Positions 17,901-26,296 of a DNA stretch of 32,267 nt are shown here, in pieces. The notes under the pieces are model-generated. The model saw only the letters and a program-made list of their open reading frames with translations. It did not search any database and was not told the DNA's origin. The position numbers and the translations under genes were made by a program. Source of the stretch: Aquimarina pacifica (GTDB lineage Bacteria; Bacteroidota; Bacteroidia; Flavobacteriales; Flavobacteriaceae); NCBI RefSeq assembly GCF_000520955.1, contig NZ_JACC01000042.1:32001-64267 (forward strand), in the 5' to 3' direction. The stretch's first letter is position 1. Each line of letters starts with the position of its first letter.

Positions 17901-18255
17901 GGCATTTTTTGATAACGGAAAACCATCTATGGAAGCCGAATTCAAAAACGGACTATTAGTAGAAGATTTCAAGGCATATTACTATTCTGGCCAGTTAGAG
18001 CGACAAACAAGTTTTATAAATGGGAACACCCATGGAAAATTTATTGATTATTACGCCGACGGAAAAATTAAGAGTGAAACAAATTATAATTATGATATGT
18101 TACATGGTATGCTCAAAGAGTATTATCAAAACGGAAATCTAAAGAAAGAAGTCAATTATCTATACGATAAACGAAGCGGTTCTGCCAAATACTTCGATGA
18201 AAACGGTAAACTCAAGAAAGAAAATGTTTATTTTAATGATATAGTAGACAAATAA
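14977..18255 (+). CDS. Exported TPR plus MORN-repeat protein
   Basis: 1092 residues. A signal peptide occupies residues 1-19 (MKRTFLLMALCTSSLFYAQ). TPR repeats occupy about 55-215, with units such as YDEAIVVCDQGLQL, YKDAIAVHNEALKIYP and FDKAAQNYMKSITLNP. From about 355 to the end there are roughly thirty 22-24-residue MORN_2-type repeats of the form G-xW-xxYxxxGxLxxExxYxxGxxxG, the repeats often annotated as YwqK antitoxin-like. Such repeats form long beta sheets. Their function in exported Bacteroidota proteins is not established, and the antitoxin label should not be taken literally. The stop is only 5 bp before the ATG of the transglutaminase gene, so the genes are co-transcribed from the promoter at 14853-14884. 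The TPRs suggest protein-protein contacts, possibly in the periplasm. Confidence 0.9.
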   Translation: MKRTFLLMALCTSSLFYAQEKIPYVDYEEIIEDINAQDEKQEYDKIIAGLDKISVNDSIYESTLITKSYYLMQQKKYDEAIVVCDQGLQLPMAENQYSFLLNKGLALIESEKYKDAIAVHNEALKIYPRNNIFYHNLGFIYKKTKQFDKAAQNYMKSITLNPFYEKSHLELGRICYQEGKIAQALMAFNMYLLLNPDGENSFDLLNSVNTLVSNQNDLEPAGIQISADDYTFEDIDLVLDSRMALNVNYKIDNKINIALTKQNHALFEQLSDYEGDGGFWDKKYVPFYQWVFQNNHFDNFTYTISYSIQNPDFKKIIDKNIDDVKSFVNLYYSKWEELMSYDHEEVFEGKKQKVTYLFDNYTFLQAVGVTNGEKKIGNWEIYDEEGKIIGKGKFDDSGLRNGEWIWYDQFGNISEKENYKNGKLEGKYTSYYTNGNIEIESFYEGDRLNGDYKAYNKSGALGVHKVFENGTLNGRYLTFYALGEISKEYEVNYTEGIPTGELKQYYPDGSLLKKRPFKNGKINGIEQVYYNTGESSAEYEYKDDYYNGVYRSFYPNGQPYEVGTTSEGYYNGDWKFYYSDGTLMRETAYSEGKFNGSYKEYDVDGKLISDFTYRNDDFIAHKHFNKNGEVIQEAKKKNGEFYYQGFSPLGDMITEGLYDSKGGKKGEWKYYTDGVLINKGVYEDNLLQGAYYSYYRSGQEESIAQYKNDSLSGYYVGYHENGNIARQGWHKNNKAHGFWISYYNDGKIKEKNFYHKGKQHGIQEIYGVEGKLSHTLVFEYQSLVSEVYFRPDGSVQQEIAHDPTKKTYTISFYRYDGTVYSKTAYLYGLKHGTYIQFDHEGKKTVEGAYFNDKYHGKWTWYNESKISLEGEYFHGENIGEWKIYHDTGKLHKKYTYESGQLEGILETYDEQGVLIRTIPYKKGKIHGERMFYSPEGKLQAIRYYHNDKIIGYSYHDTNGDVKPMIPIENYSGQVRAFFDNGKPSMEAEFKNGLLVEDFKAYYYSGQLERQTSFINGNTHGKFIDYYADGKIKSETNYNYDMLHGMLKEYYQNGNLKKEVNYLYDKRSGSAKYFDENGKLKKENVYFNDIVDK

Positions 18256-18260
18256 GAAGG

Positions 18261-20189
18261 ATGAAGTACAAGAAACAATTGGTAAGCGTTGCATTATTAG
18301 TGTCCTTTCTAGGGCAAGCTCAGATCTCTCCAATATTTGAAGAGTATAAAGAAAAATATCCCAATGCATATTCTGTTAAATTATTAGAAGAAAGAAAGGT
18401 CGATATTGGCCTTAAGAATGGAGAGATTCTTATTACTCAGGAGATTACAGAAGAAAACTTATATCTTGATGCAGCAGCTACATATCAATCAAAAGAGTCA
18501 ATTAATTATTCCACTTTTTTTGAAGTAGAATCTATCGAAGCCGCTTCAATGGTTTATAAAGATGGCAAATATAATGAGATAGAAGTAAAAGATTTTGTGA
18601 CCAAAGATGAGATGAATCAAAGTTTTTATGATGATTCAAAATCGATCAATTTTATTTACCCAAACCTTCAACCAGGTTCAAAATCAAAGTTACGGTATAA
18701 GGAAAAGATTAAAAATCCTAGATTTTTGGGTTCTTTTTATTTTGCCGACTTTCATCCCACAGTGCAAAGTAAACTTACAATTAGTGTAGATAAAGATATT
18801 TCGCTAAAGTTTAAAGAATTTAATACGGATGGAGTAAACATAGATTTTTCTGAGTCTGAGAAACATGGTAAACGTATTTATAGTTGGGAGGCTAATGGTA
18901 TTGATGAGTTTAAGCTAGATCCAGGAGCTCCTAATTTTAGAAATACCTTACCTCATCTTGTACCAATGATAACCGATTATCAACTAAAAGGTGAAAAAGT
19001 AAAGTTACTAGGTGAGGTATCAGATCTATACGGTTGGTATTACTCTTTGGTCAAGGATATCAATAAGGAAGCAGCAGATAATGAATTAGTTAAAATTGTA
19101 AATATTTTAACGAAGGACAAAAAAACAAATCTAGAAAAGGTTAAAGCAATTTATTATTGGGTTCAGGAAAACATTAAGTATATCGCTTTTGAGTATGCCC
19201 TAGGAGGATTTATACCTAGAGAAGCTAATGACATATTTAATAAAAAATATGGGGATTGTAAGGATAATTCTAGCATACTTCAGGAGATGTTAGAAATTGC
19301 CGGTCTACAAGGAAACCTTACCTGGATAGGGACACGAAGTATTCCGTACAAGTATGAAGAGGTACCAACTCCTGCAGTCGATAATCATATGATTTTGTCA
19401 TATATAGAAGGGGAGAATGTGTATTATCTAGATGCTACAGGTAGGTACATCCCTATAGATTTGCCAACCCCTTTTATCCAAGGAAAAGAAGCATTAATTT
19501 CTTTAGGAGAAAAAGAGTTTGTGGTAAAAGAAGTTCCTGTTGTAGATTCTAAAAAGAATACCATGGTAGATTCTACATTCATAAAAATAAAAGATCATAC
19601 CGTCATTGGGTCAGGTAATTTTAAGTTATCAGGATATTTCAAAACAGATTTTTTTAGCACTTTCGAAAGAAATAAAAAAGAAACCAAATTAAAAGAAGTC
19701 TATACAAAAGAGCTTAGAAAAGGGAGTAATAAGTTTCTGATAGAAGACTTTAAAGAAACAAACAAATATGATTACGATAAAGATTTTATTGTAACCTATA
19801 CTTTTAATATTCAGGATTATATAAATCAATTAGATGATGAGGTATATATAAACCTTAATCTAAATAGAGAGCTTAGTCAATTTAAGCTAAAAGAAGACAG
19901 AAAATCTGCCAAAGAATACCGTTATAAATCCTATGTCAAAAATATAACTGTACTCGAGGTTCCCGAAGGGAAAGAAATAGCCTATATCCCAGACGACTTT
20001 TCTATTGATAACGATTTTTTTGAATGTTCTATTAAATACCTAAAAAAGGAGAATGCTATAATTTATGAATTGATTATGGATCAGGACTTTATTCTCTTAG
20101 ATGTAGAACAGCAGAAAGCGTTTAATACACTCATTAAGAATGTTGAAAAGAATTTTAAAGAAGTAATTATTTTAAAAGATAAAAAGTAA
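18261..20189 (+). CDS. DUF3857 and transglutaminase-like domain exported protein, intact triad
   Basis: 642 residues. A signal peptide occupies about residues 1-21 (ending SFLGQAQ). A DUF3857 beta domain lies at about 55-220. A transglutaminase-like core at about 275-395 carries Cys333 in YGDCKDNSS, His376 in DNHMIL and Asp391 in YYLDATG, the complete papain-like triad. A C-terminal beta region of about 240 residues follows (DUF2569/DUF3858-like position, not identified). Enzymes with this core act on peptide or isopeptide bonds, as protease or cross-linking enzyme; the substrate is unknown. It is the second gene of the operon, 5 bp after the MORN-repeat gene and 20 bp before the paralogue that lacks the Cys. 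Confidence 0.9.
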   Translation: MKYKKQLVSVALLVSFLGQAQISPIFEEYKEKYPNAYSVKLLEERKVDIGLKNGEILITQEITEENLYLDAAATYQSKESINYSTFFEVESIEAASMVYKDGKYNEIEVKDFVTKDEMNQSFYDDSKSINFIYPNLQPGSKSKLRYKEKIKNPRFLGSFYFADFHPTVQSKLTISVDKDISLKFKEFNTDGVNIDFSESEKHGKRIYSWEANGIDEFKLDPGAPNFRNTLPHLVPMITDYQLKGEKVKLLGEVSDLYGWYYSLVKDINKEAADNELVKIVNILTKDKKTNLEKVKAIYYWVQENIKYIAFEYALGGFIPREANDIFNKKYGDCKDNSSILQEMLEIAGLQGNLTWIGTRSIPYKYEEVPTPAVDNHMILSYIEGENVYYLDATGRYIPIDLPTPFIQGKEALISLGEKEFVVKEVPVVDSKKNTMVDSTFIKIKDHTVIGSGNFKLSGYFKTDFFSTFERNKKETKLKEVYTKELRKGSNKFLIEDFKETNKYDYDKDFIVTYTFNIQDYINQLDDEVYINLNLNRELSQFKLKEDRKSAKEYRYKSYVKNITVLEVPEGKEIAYIPDDFSIDNDFFECSIKYLKKENAIIYELIMDQDFILLDVEQQKAFNTLIKNVEKNFKEVIILKDKK

Positions 20190-20209
20190 TTAGACACCAT
20201 ACTATTATT

Positions 20210-22183
20210 ATGAAATCACTTATATACCATGCAATACTTTTTCTTTGCATAACTACTGTTTGGGGACAAAAAGAACCATATTATAAGACATATAATTGGT
20301 CAGATAATCCTATTGAAGATATTGACATAGAAAAATTTAAGGATAAAGACATTGTTGCCTTTAAAGATAAAGTAGTTAATGAGTTTTGTTTTATTAATGA
20401 AGATGAATTCGTAGAATATTCATTGGTTCACAAGTTGTATTGGCTTAATTCGAATGATAATATCGAGAAATATAATAAGGTATATCTGCCATCTTCTGCA
20501 AACTCAGAAGTAGTAAAAAATAAAGCACGAGTAATTACTAAGGAAGGTAAGATTATAGAATTAGATGATTCTAAAATTTTAACATCAGAAGATGAAGAGA
20601 CAAAAAGGGTGCTGAAGTATTATGCACTAGAAGGAATAGAAAAAGGAGGATATATAGAATATTTCTTTGTAGTAAAAAGATACCCGGCTTATACCGGAAA
20701 AAGAATAACGTTGCAGTCAGATTTTGATAAAAAAAATGTTGATTTCGAATTACTTGCTCCATCTAATTTGATCTTTCAAATCAAAACATACAATGATCTT
20801 CCTGATGCAGTAAAAGATTCGACGAATACGGATAAAAATCATTGGAAATTACAACTAAAGGAAGTACCGGCATTAGAAAAAGAAGAGCAAGCCCCGTATA
20901 GTGCAATGAGTAAATATTTGATATATAAGCTTCATGAAAATGCAAATAACCCAGGCAACGATATTGTATCCTATAGGGTAGGTTCTCAAAATATTTATAA
21001 AAACCTTTATGAGGAGATAGATAATAAACTCAAAGTAGAAATAAATGGGTTTATTAAATCGATAGAAGGTTTGGATAGTGAGGACGAAACAGGAAAAATT
21101 CGTTTACTAGAAAATTATATAAAGACAAATATATATGTAGCCGAGGTAAGTAGAGAAGATCTCGAGGATGTTTCTAGTATTCTGGATAAAAAAGTAGCCA
21201 ATGAGAGAGGAATTTTAAAATTGTATCTCACATTATTTAATGCTCTAGAGATTAAACATCAAATCGTTTATACGACCGATAGAAGGGAAATGAAATTTGA
21301 TAAAGATTTTGAAGCGTATAATTTTTTTCAGGAAAATCTAATATATTTTCCGAAACAGAAGCTTTATATGGCGCCTACTAGGTTAGAATCGAGATTGGGT
21401 TTTCCTCCCGGATACATGACAGATAACTATGGACTATTTGTGAAACAAGTTACGTTAGGAGGTTTTACTTCGGCAATAGGTAGTATTAAATATATACAAC
21501 CTGTCAATTATGATAAAACCAATTATAATTTGATAATGAATGTCAGTTTTGATCCCGATGACCTTACTGTTACAAAATTAAAAATGGATCGTACCATGGA
21601 TGGGTATTATGCAGTATATGTGCAGCCTTTTATGGATGTGGCAAAAGAGGAAAATAAGAGTGAAATTATAGAAAGCGTAATAAAATCGATCAATCCAAAT
21701 CTCGAAATTATAGAAAAAAAGGTGTTTAACGCTTCTTCAAAAGATTTTGGGACAAAACCATTGCAAATACTGGCAGAGTTAAAATCTGAGGATTATGTAG
21801 ATAAAGCAGGAAATAAATACTTGTTTAAAATAGGAGCTATCATTGGACCCCAACAAGAGATGTATCAGGAAAAAGTACGTCAACTTCCTGTAGAAAACGA
21901 ATTTGAAAGAAGTTATGACAGGAAAATAATTGTTGATATTCCTAATGGGTATCAATTTAAAAACCTTGATAAAATTAATATAGATGAGTCTTACAGTAAA
22001 GATGACAAAGAATTGTTTATGTTTAAGTCTTCTTATAGTATAAAAGATAATCAACTCATTGTTTCTATTAAAGAGCAATATAATCAGAATATCGTTGATG
22101 TTTCTTTATACGAAGAATATAGGACTGTAATAAACAGTGCTGCCAATTTTAATAAAGTTACATTGGTATTAGAGAAACTCTAA
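20210..22183 (+). CDS. DUF3857 protein with a degenerate transglutaminase-like domain
   Basis: 657 residues. A signal peptide occupies residues 1-19 (MKSLIYHAILFLCITTVWG). The overall plan follows the preceding gene: a DUF3857 region at about 70-230 and a transglutaminase-fold region at about 285-400. Where the intact enzyme has GDCKD, this protein reads NERGILK (331-337). Apart from Cys13 in the signal peptide, the whole protein contains one cysteine, Cys60, far from that place, so the nucleophile is lost and it is very probably not a transglutaminase. The fold seems kept: LTLFNALEI and the YMAPTRLESRLG segment align with the substrate-groove parts. It may be a binding or scaffold partner of the upstream active paralogue. 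It ends 32 bp before a strong terminator hairpin, marking the operon end. Confidence 0.87.
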   Translation: MKSLIYHAILFLCITTVWGQKEPYYKTYNWSDNPIEDIDIEKFKDKDIVAFKDKVVNEFCFINEDEFVEYSLVHKLYWLNSNDNIEKYNKVYLPSSANSEVVKNKARVITKEGKIIELDDSKILTSEDEETKRVLKYYALEGIEKGGYIEYFFVVKRYPAYTGKRITLQSDFDKKNVDFELLAPSNLIFQIKTYNDLPDAVKDSTNTDKNHWKLQLKEVPALEKEEQAPYSAMSKYLIYKLHENANNPGNDIVSYRVGSQNIYKNLYEEIDNKLKVEINGFIKSIEGLDSEDETGKIRLLENYIKTNIYVAEVSREDLEDVSSILDKKVANERGILKLYLTLFNALEIKHQIVYTTDRREMKFDKDFEAYNFFQENLIYFPKQKLYMAPTRLESRLGFPPGYMTDNYGLFVKQVTLGGFTSAIGSIKYIQPVNYDKTNYNLIMNVSFDPDDLTVTKLKMDRTMDGYYAVYVQPFMDVAKEENKSEIIESVIKSINPNLEIIEKKVFNASSKDFGTKPLQILAELKSEDYVDKAGNKYLFKIGAIIGPQQEMYQEKVRQLPVENEFERSYDRKIIVDIPNGYQFKNLDKINIDESYSKDDKELFMFKSSYSIKDNQLIVSIKEQYNQNIVDVSLYEEYRTVINSAANFNKVTLVLEKL

Positions 22184-22215
22184 ATAGCATCACTAGATGC
22201 GGTAAATTTTATAAA

Positions 22216-22247
22216 AAGCCTAAAAATCTTAAAAGATTTTTAGGCTT
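22216..22247 (+). terminator. Perfect hairpin terminator behind the transglutaminase operon
   Basis: AAGCCTAAAAATCTT (22216-22230) and AAGATTTTTAGGCTT (22233-22247) are exact reverse complements around a 2-nt centre. This gives a 15-bp stem, followed by the T-rich GTTTATT. It lies 32 bp after the stop of the degenerate transglutaminase gene. The palindrome could also terminate minus-strand transcription arriving from the relic. Confidence 0.85.
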
Positions 22248-22306
22248 GTTTATTGGGCAAATACTGTTACTGGATGTATTCTCATGCGAACAGGACCCCC
22301 AGATTC

Positions 22307-22525
22307 TTATGTATAGGTAACTAAGTCCAATGATAAATAAGCAGCTCTAATTTCACTTATTTTTCCATCCTTGATTTTATAAATAATATATTTAGCTGAA
22401 GTAGCTTCGATTACAGTGGGTAGCATCTTATGGCTAACCAAAATTTGTTGAGAATGACCAAAATTTAATGTTATCGTATTACTTTCGAAGAAGCAAAAAA
22501 AAAAACGACCACTACAAAATTTGAA
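22307..22525 (-). pseudogene. Relic of a small NTF2/SnoaL-like protein gene
   Basis: The minus-strand frame from 22525 to the TAA at 22307-22309 is stop-free for 72 codons. It reads protein-like near its end: FESNTITLNFGHSQQILVSH, then IIYKIKDGKISEIRAAYLSLDL. The DGKISEIRAAY-type ending resembles the C-terminal strand of NTF2/SnoaL-like proteins. There is no plausible start, a run of 11 T (22495-22505 on the plus strand reads A) lies within the frame, and upstream sequence breaks into stops. This suggests a truncated or frameshifted gene. The family call is tentative. Confidence 0.4.
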
Positions 22526-22918
22526 TCACTGTTTGAGTTTTTTTGAAATTAGAGCAACTCAACTTGGTAAGTACTTCTTGCATAAAATAGAAGCATTGTT
22601 ATTAGGCCTTAGTGATCCTTTTGCATATTGATAAGAATAAAAGCAGATATAGAAAAATCTCTTATCAAAATCGTATAGATTGTTGCTTAGATCATTCATA
22701 TCTGTTTATGAATGTATACTCTAAAAAAATAGTTATTTCTAACATCCATCATAGACGAAAACCGATATATATTATTGTTGACATGTGCTTTGGGTTAACA
22801 ACTCTTAATCATAACATGAGACATAATAAAAATACCAAGATAGGTTAAACCACCATCATGATTTTGGGAAAATTTTTACACCAAAATCTATATCTTTACT
22901 GGCTGTAATCCTATTCAC

Positions 22919-24946
22919 ATGAAGATTCTACTGCAAACTTTCTTTTTTATTCTTGCCTATACTGCCATTGCGCAAAATTCTGACTTAGAGAGATCTGTTT
23001 TGGTATTAAAACAAAAAATCAGTGAGTCAGAAAAAGGTGAAAAATTAAAATGGATGGATAGTCTGTCTTTACTTATAGATTTTAATGATGAATACAATTA
23101 CGACTCCATAGTAAGACAAACCATCAAGTATGCACTAGAACTGGATTCACTAGATATAGCCACTCGTAATACTCATGATCTTGTTTATTATAAAACCGCT
23201 ATAATCGGTAAACCAGAAGAAGGATTGAAAATTTTTAAAGACTTTACTAGCACAGAAAAAAGGTTAATAAGTAATGCGGCCAAAGCTAGGCTTTATATAC
23301 AGGGTGCATCTAGCTATCATGCGATTGGCGATATTGATGAAGCCATAAAACAGTTAGAAGTTGCAAAAAAATTGGCATTAAAAACAACGAATGCAAAACT
23401 GCTGGCAGATATCAATTTAAGTTTAGGAAAATACCATGGCGAGATAGGGGATTTTGTGAAGTCCTCAAATTTTATTCAGGAAGCAATTCCGACATTTATA
23501 GAGAAAAAGGATACTGTAAAGATTATTGATTCTAAAAATGTATTATCGATTCTGTACAGTCAAAATGCTTTTTATAAGGAGGCTGAGCTAGAGCGTAATG
23601 AGGCAATTGCTTTGGCCAAAAAGCAAAAAGAAGAATCAAGCTTATATTTTTTGTATTTCAATGCTGCTCAAGATTACAGATTACTTGGTGATCATAAAAA
23701 ATGGATCGCCAATATGAAACTTTGCCTTAAAGCAAACGAAAAATCGCTTTATAAAATTCACTTTGAACCTCTTATTCTATGCAATTTAATTATTGCCCTT
23801 GCAGAAAGTAACAACCTAAAGGAAGCAGAAGAGTATTTTAAAACTGTTGAAAACAACCTAGAGAAGTATTCTACAGGAAATAATTATAATACCTATATCG
23901 AAACCCTGAAACAAATGGCATTTGCCAAAGGTAACTATCAAGAAGCAGTATCCTATGGGAAGGAACATTTGGACTCAGTATTAAAACTAGACGCTTTTGT
24001 CGAAATTATGAATGCCGAGAATTTTATGGCAAAAGTTTATAATGCACAGAAGGATGCTAAAAACTCACTTAAACACAAAGTTCGTTATTATACGATCAAA
24101 GATTCTGTGGCGACAGTTCAAAAAGTGAAAGCTTTGACATTTTACCAAACGCTATATGAAACAGAAAAGAGAGATCTTAAAATTGAGGCTCAGGAATCTA
24201 GTATTGCGCTTCTGGATTCAAAAAACAAAATAAAAAATCAATGGATGCTCTTTGGGGGCTTAGGGTTACTGTTAATTTTTTGGATCATATTTTTGATTTG
24301 GTCTAGAAAAGAAGCACAAAAAAGACATCAGCGACAGGAGCAGTTTACCACCCAGTTGGTCAATATTCAGGAAGTTGAACGCTCTAGAGTTGCCAGAGAG
24401 TTGCATGATAGTGTAGGCCAAAAATTACTCGTTCTTAAAAACATACTATCTCAAAAAGAAAAAGATCAACAAAAAGAAATAGATGTTCTTGATGAAACCA
24501 TTACAGAGGTTCGCGAAATGTCGCATAGTTTGCACCCTTTTCAGTTCGAGAAACTTGGTCTTGTGCAATCCTTAGAAGATATGATAACTGCTTTTCAGAA
24601 AAATTCTGAGGTATTTTATTCTTCCGAAATCGAAGATATTTCTGGATTAATACCGAAGGAGAAAGAAATTATCCTTTTTAGAATGCTTCAGGAATGTATT
24701 GGCAATGTAGAAAAACATGCAGAAGCTACCGCCTGTAATCTTTCTGTAAAACAGAAAAAGGAAAATGTTGTTTTTTGCTTAAAAGATAATGGTAAGGGCT
24801 TCGACGTTGAAAAGAGTTCTGAAAAAGTAGATGGTCTGGGGATGAAAACCTTAAAGGAACGTGCCAAATATATTGATGCTATGTTGAGGATAGATTCTGA
24901 AAAAGAAAAAGGAACTACCATAACCATTAAAATTTCTAAAGCATGA
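22919..24946 (+). CDS. TPR-containing sensor histidine kinase (NarL/HisKA_3 class)
   Basis: 675 residues. A signal peptide (MKILLQTFFFILAYTAIAQ) is followed by a periplasmic region of about 400 residues made of helical TPR-like repeats (for example IDEAIKQLEVAKKLALKT and YKEAELERNEAIALAKKQ). One membrane segment lies at about 442-461. The cytoplasmic HisKA_3 domain has phospho-acceptor His499 in ARELHDSVGQKLL. The HATPase has the N-box CIGNVEKHA (Asn596), the DNGKGF box and GLGMKTLKERA. This layout is common in Bacteroidota, where the TPR part is thought to sense proteins or peptides in the periplasm. The ATG of the LuxR-type regulator overlaps its stop (24943-24946), so the pair is coupled. 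It may govern the giant repeat gene 1.4 kb downstream, but nothing in the sequence proves this. Confidence 0.93.
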   Translation: MKILLQTFFFILAYTAIAQNSDLERSVLVLKQKISESEKGEKLKWMDSLSLLIDFNDEYNYDSIVRQTIKYALELDSLDIATRNTHDLVYYKTAIIGKPEEGLKIFKDFTSTEKRLISNAAKARLYIQGASSYHAIGDIDEAIKQLEVAKKLALKTTNAKLLADINLSLGKYHGEIGDFVKSSNFIQEAIPTFIEKKDTVKIIDSKNVLSILYSQNAFYKEAELERNEAIALAKKQKEESSLYFLYFNAAQDYRLLGDHKKWIANMKLCLKANEKSLYKIHFEPLILCNLIIALAESNNLKEAEEYFKTVENNLEKYSTGNNYNTYIETLKQMAFAKGNYQEAVSYGKEHLDSVLKLDAFVEIMNAENFMAKVYNAQKDAKNSLKHKVRYYTIKDSVATVQKVKALTFYQTLYETEKRDLKIEAQESSIALLDSKNKIKNQWMLFGGLGLLLIFWIIFLIWSRKEAQKRHQRQEQFTTQLVNIQEVERSRVARELHDSVGQKLLVLKNILSQKEKDQQKEIDVLDETITEVREMSHSLHPFQFEKLGLVQSLEDMITAFQKNSEVFYSSEIEDISGLIPKEKEIILFRMLQECIGNVEKHAEATACNLSVKQKKENVVFCLKDNGKGFDVEKSSEKVDGLGMKTLKERAKYIDAMLRIDSEKEKGTTITIKISKA

Positions 24947-25569
24947 ACCTAACGATTGTTTTAGCTGATGACCATCCGTTGCTATTAAGTGGAACAGAGC
25001 AATTTTTAAAAAACTTGCAATTTAAAGTAGTAGGAACAGCTATAGATGGCAATGATGCCTATAGCCAAATTATAAAACATCAGCCCGATATCGCTATTTT
25101 AGATTTTGATATGCCTAAGTATAATGGTATAGAAGTAGGAAAGTTATGTTCGCAAAAAGGAATAGAAACCAAGATAATAATTCTGACGCTTTACAAACAA
25201 GAATCCATCATTAGTGAGGTTGGAAATTCTATTCATGGCTATGTCCTAAAAAATGATACCATAGACGAACTCGCAAATGCCATTACTCAAGTTGCCAAAG
25301 GTCACCACTATATAAGTAAAAACTTAAATGAAAATATTCATCTTAGCGACCCCACCAATACCATTGAACATCTCACAATCACTGAAATGAAAATATTGCG
25401 CCATCTGGCTACGGATCGGTCTTCTTCCCAAATCGCCGAATCCCTTTTTATTTCAAAACGTACCGTAGAGAAACATCGTAGTAATATTATCAAAAAATTG
25501 GGGATTTCCTCTTCTCAAAATGCACTTCTTCTTTGGGTGCAAAAAAATCCAAACTTCTTCATTAAGTAG
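24943..25569 (+). CDS. NarL/FixJ-family response regulator
   Basis: 208 residues. The receiver domain has Asp9/Asp10, phospho-acceptor Asp54 (IAILDFDMP), Thr82 and Lys103 (YVLKNDT). The C-terminal LuxR-type helix-turn-helix spans about 140-200, with LTITEMKILRHLATDRSSSQ and IAESLFISKRTVEKHRSNII. The start overlaps the kinase stop by 4 bp, and the pairing of a HisKA_3 kinase with a NarL regulator is the usual one. It acts as a dimeric transcription factor on unknown promoters. The next plus-strand gene is the giant surface-repeat gene, separated by about 730 bp. Confidence 0.94.
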   Translation: MNLTIVLADDHPLLLSGTEQFLKNLQFKVVGTAIDGNDAYSQIIKHQPDIAILDFDMPKYNGIEVGKLCSQKGIETKIIILTLYKQESIISEVGNSIHGYVLKNDTIDELANAITQVAKGHHYISKNLNENIHLSDPTNTIEHLTITEMKILRHLATDRSSSQIAESLFISKRTVEKHRSNIIKKLGISSSQNALLLWVQKNPNFFIK

Positions 25570-26296
25570 TCGTACCTATTCCTTAGAATTATTTTCCTCT
25601 TTACTTTTTAGGAATAAATAAAAGAGTTTCTGCAAATGGATATATAATTGGTAGGGCAATACGCACAAATATCTGGCGAAGAATACTACAGAAAATTAAA
25701 GATAAGAGCTACCTAAAACCTTTTGCTCCTGTGTGGATTTAAAATCCATATTTTTTTGATACGTAGGTGTACGTATTGTGCCAATATCTATTCATTGGTA
25801 AGTTTGTTCCTTAATCTAGGAAAAGTTACTAAAAACAAAAATGAAATAATGAATACATGCTTACATAGTTTTTGTTAGCAGGTATTGCAAAAATTAAGGG
25901 AAACAAATTTTTGAATTAAAAAACACATATCGCTTTAACAAGTAATTCTTGGCCTATCAGCATAGTAGGCAACAACATTTTTTTTCTTCGCTGAAAGGTT
26001 CGAGAACCAACAAAAAAATAGAATTATAATGATGGCATTTGGGAATACACAACATTATAAAAAAATGAAGAAGTATTTACTTTTAATTCTAATACGACCA
26101 TTGATAAGCTACTTACGAATCCAAATAAGTATGGACTTATATCCTAAGACAGTTGCTAATGTATCCGGAACAAGTAATAGTTTTTCTAGTTATGATTCTG
26201 TAGTAACTCATCCAAAAAACACTACTAAAAAAATAATTGGTAAAATACGTTATTCACAATCTCATATTAACAAATCACTCCAAAGATTAATTACTC
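25570..26296. other. Long intergenic region before the giant repeat gene
   Basis: About 730 bp with no gene I can support. A stop-free run of about 51 codons at 25587-25742 (plus strand) has no start and may be chance or a relic. A 101-codon frame at 26029-26334 contains MKKYLLLILIRPLIS, which resembles an export signal, but the frame overlaps the start of the giant gene and its remainder is not protein-like. A weak 7-bp inverted pair (TATTCCT near 25577, AGGAATA near 25611) is too short to call a terminator. Confidence 0.5.
25775..25806 (+). promoter_or_regulatory. Candidate promoter upstream of the giant repeat gene
   Basis: ATTG at 25775-25778, then 20 bp, then TAAGTTTG at 25799-25806. 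The -7 box matches TANNTTTG exactly and the -33 box differs from TTTG at one base. If it serves the gene at 26297, the leader would be close to 490 nt, unusually long. It could be a chance match. Confidence 0.28.

Larger units (their letters stand above)
22184..22918. other. Intergenic region with terminator and gene relic
   Basis: About 735 bp. It contains the terminator at 22216-22247, the minus-strand relic at 22307-22525, and a 9-bp inverted repeat (TTGATAAGA at 22628-22636, TCTTATCAA at 22660-22668, 23-bp spacer) of unknown meaning. A 78-codon plus-strand frame at 22612-22848 has biased, non-protein-like composition and is not called. No full consensus promoter for the kinase gene at 22919 was found; TGATTTTG about 60 bp upstream of the ATG is a one-mismatch -7 candidate without a -33 partner. 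Confidence 0.6.

Noticed and set aside
14977..18255. Reading the MORN-repeat protein as an antitoxin
   Set aside because: The YwqK antitoxin label attaches to the repeat in databases, but this protein has a signal peptide, TPRs and no adjacent toxin.
22612..22848. Plus-strand frame of 78 codons between the terminator and the kinase
   Set aside because: Composition rich in Ile, Asn, His and Arg without pattern, no promoter, no conserved motif.
25576..25617. Possible terminator after the NarL-type regulator
   Set aside because: Only 7 bp of complementarity around a loop of more than 25 nt, with no T-run in the right place.
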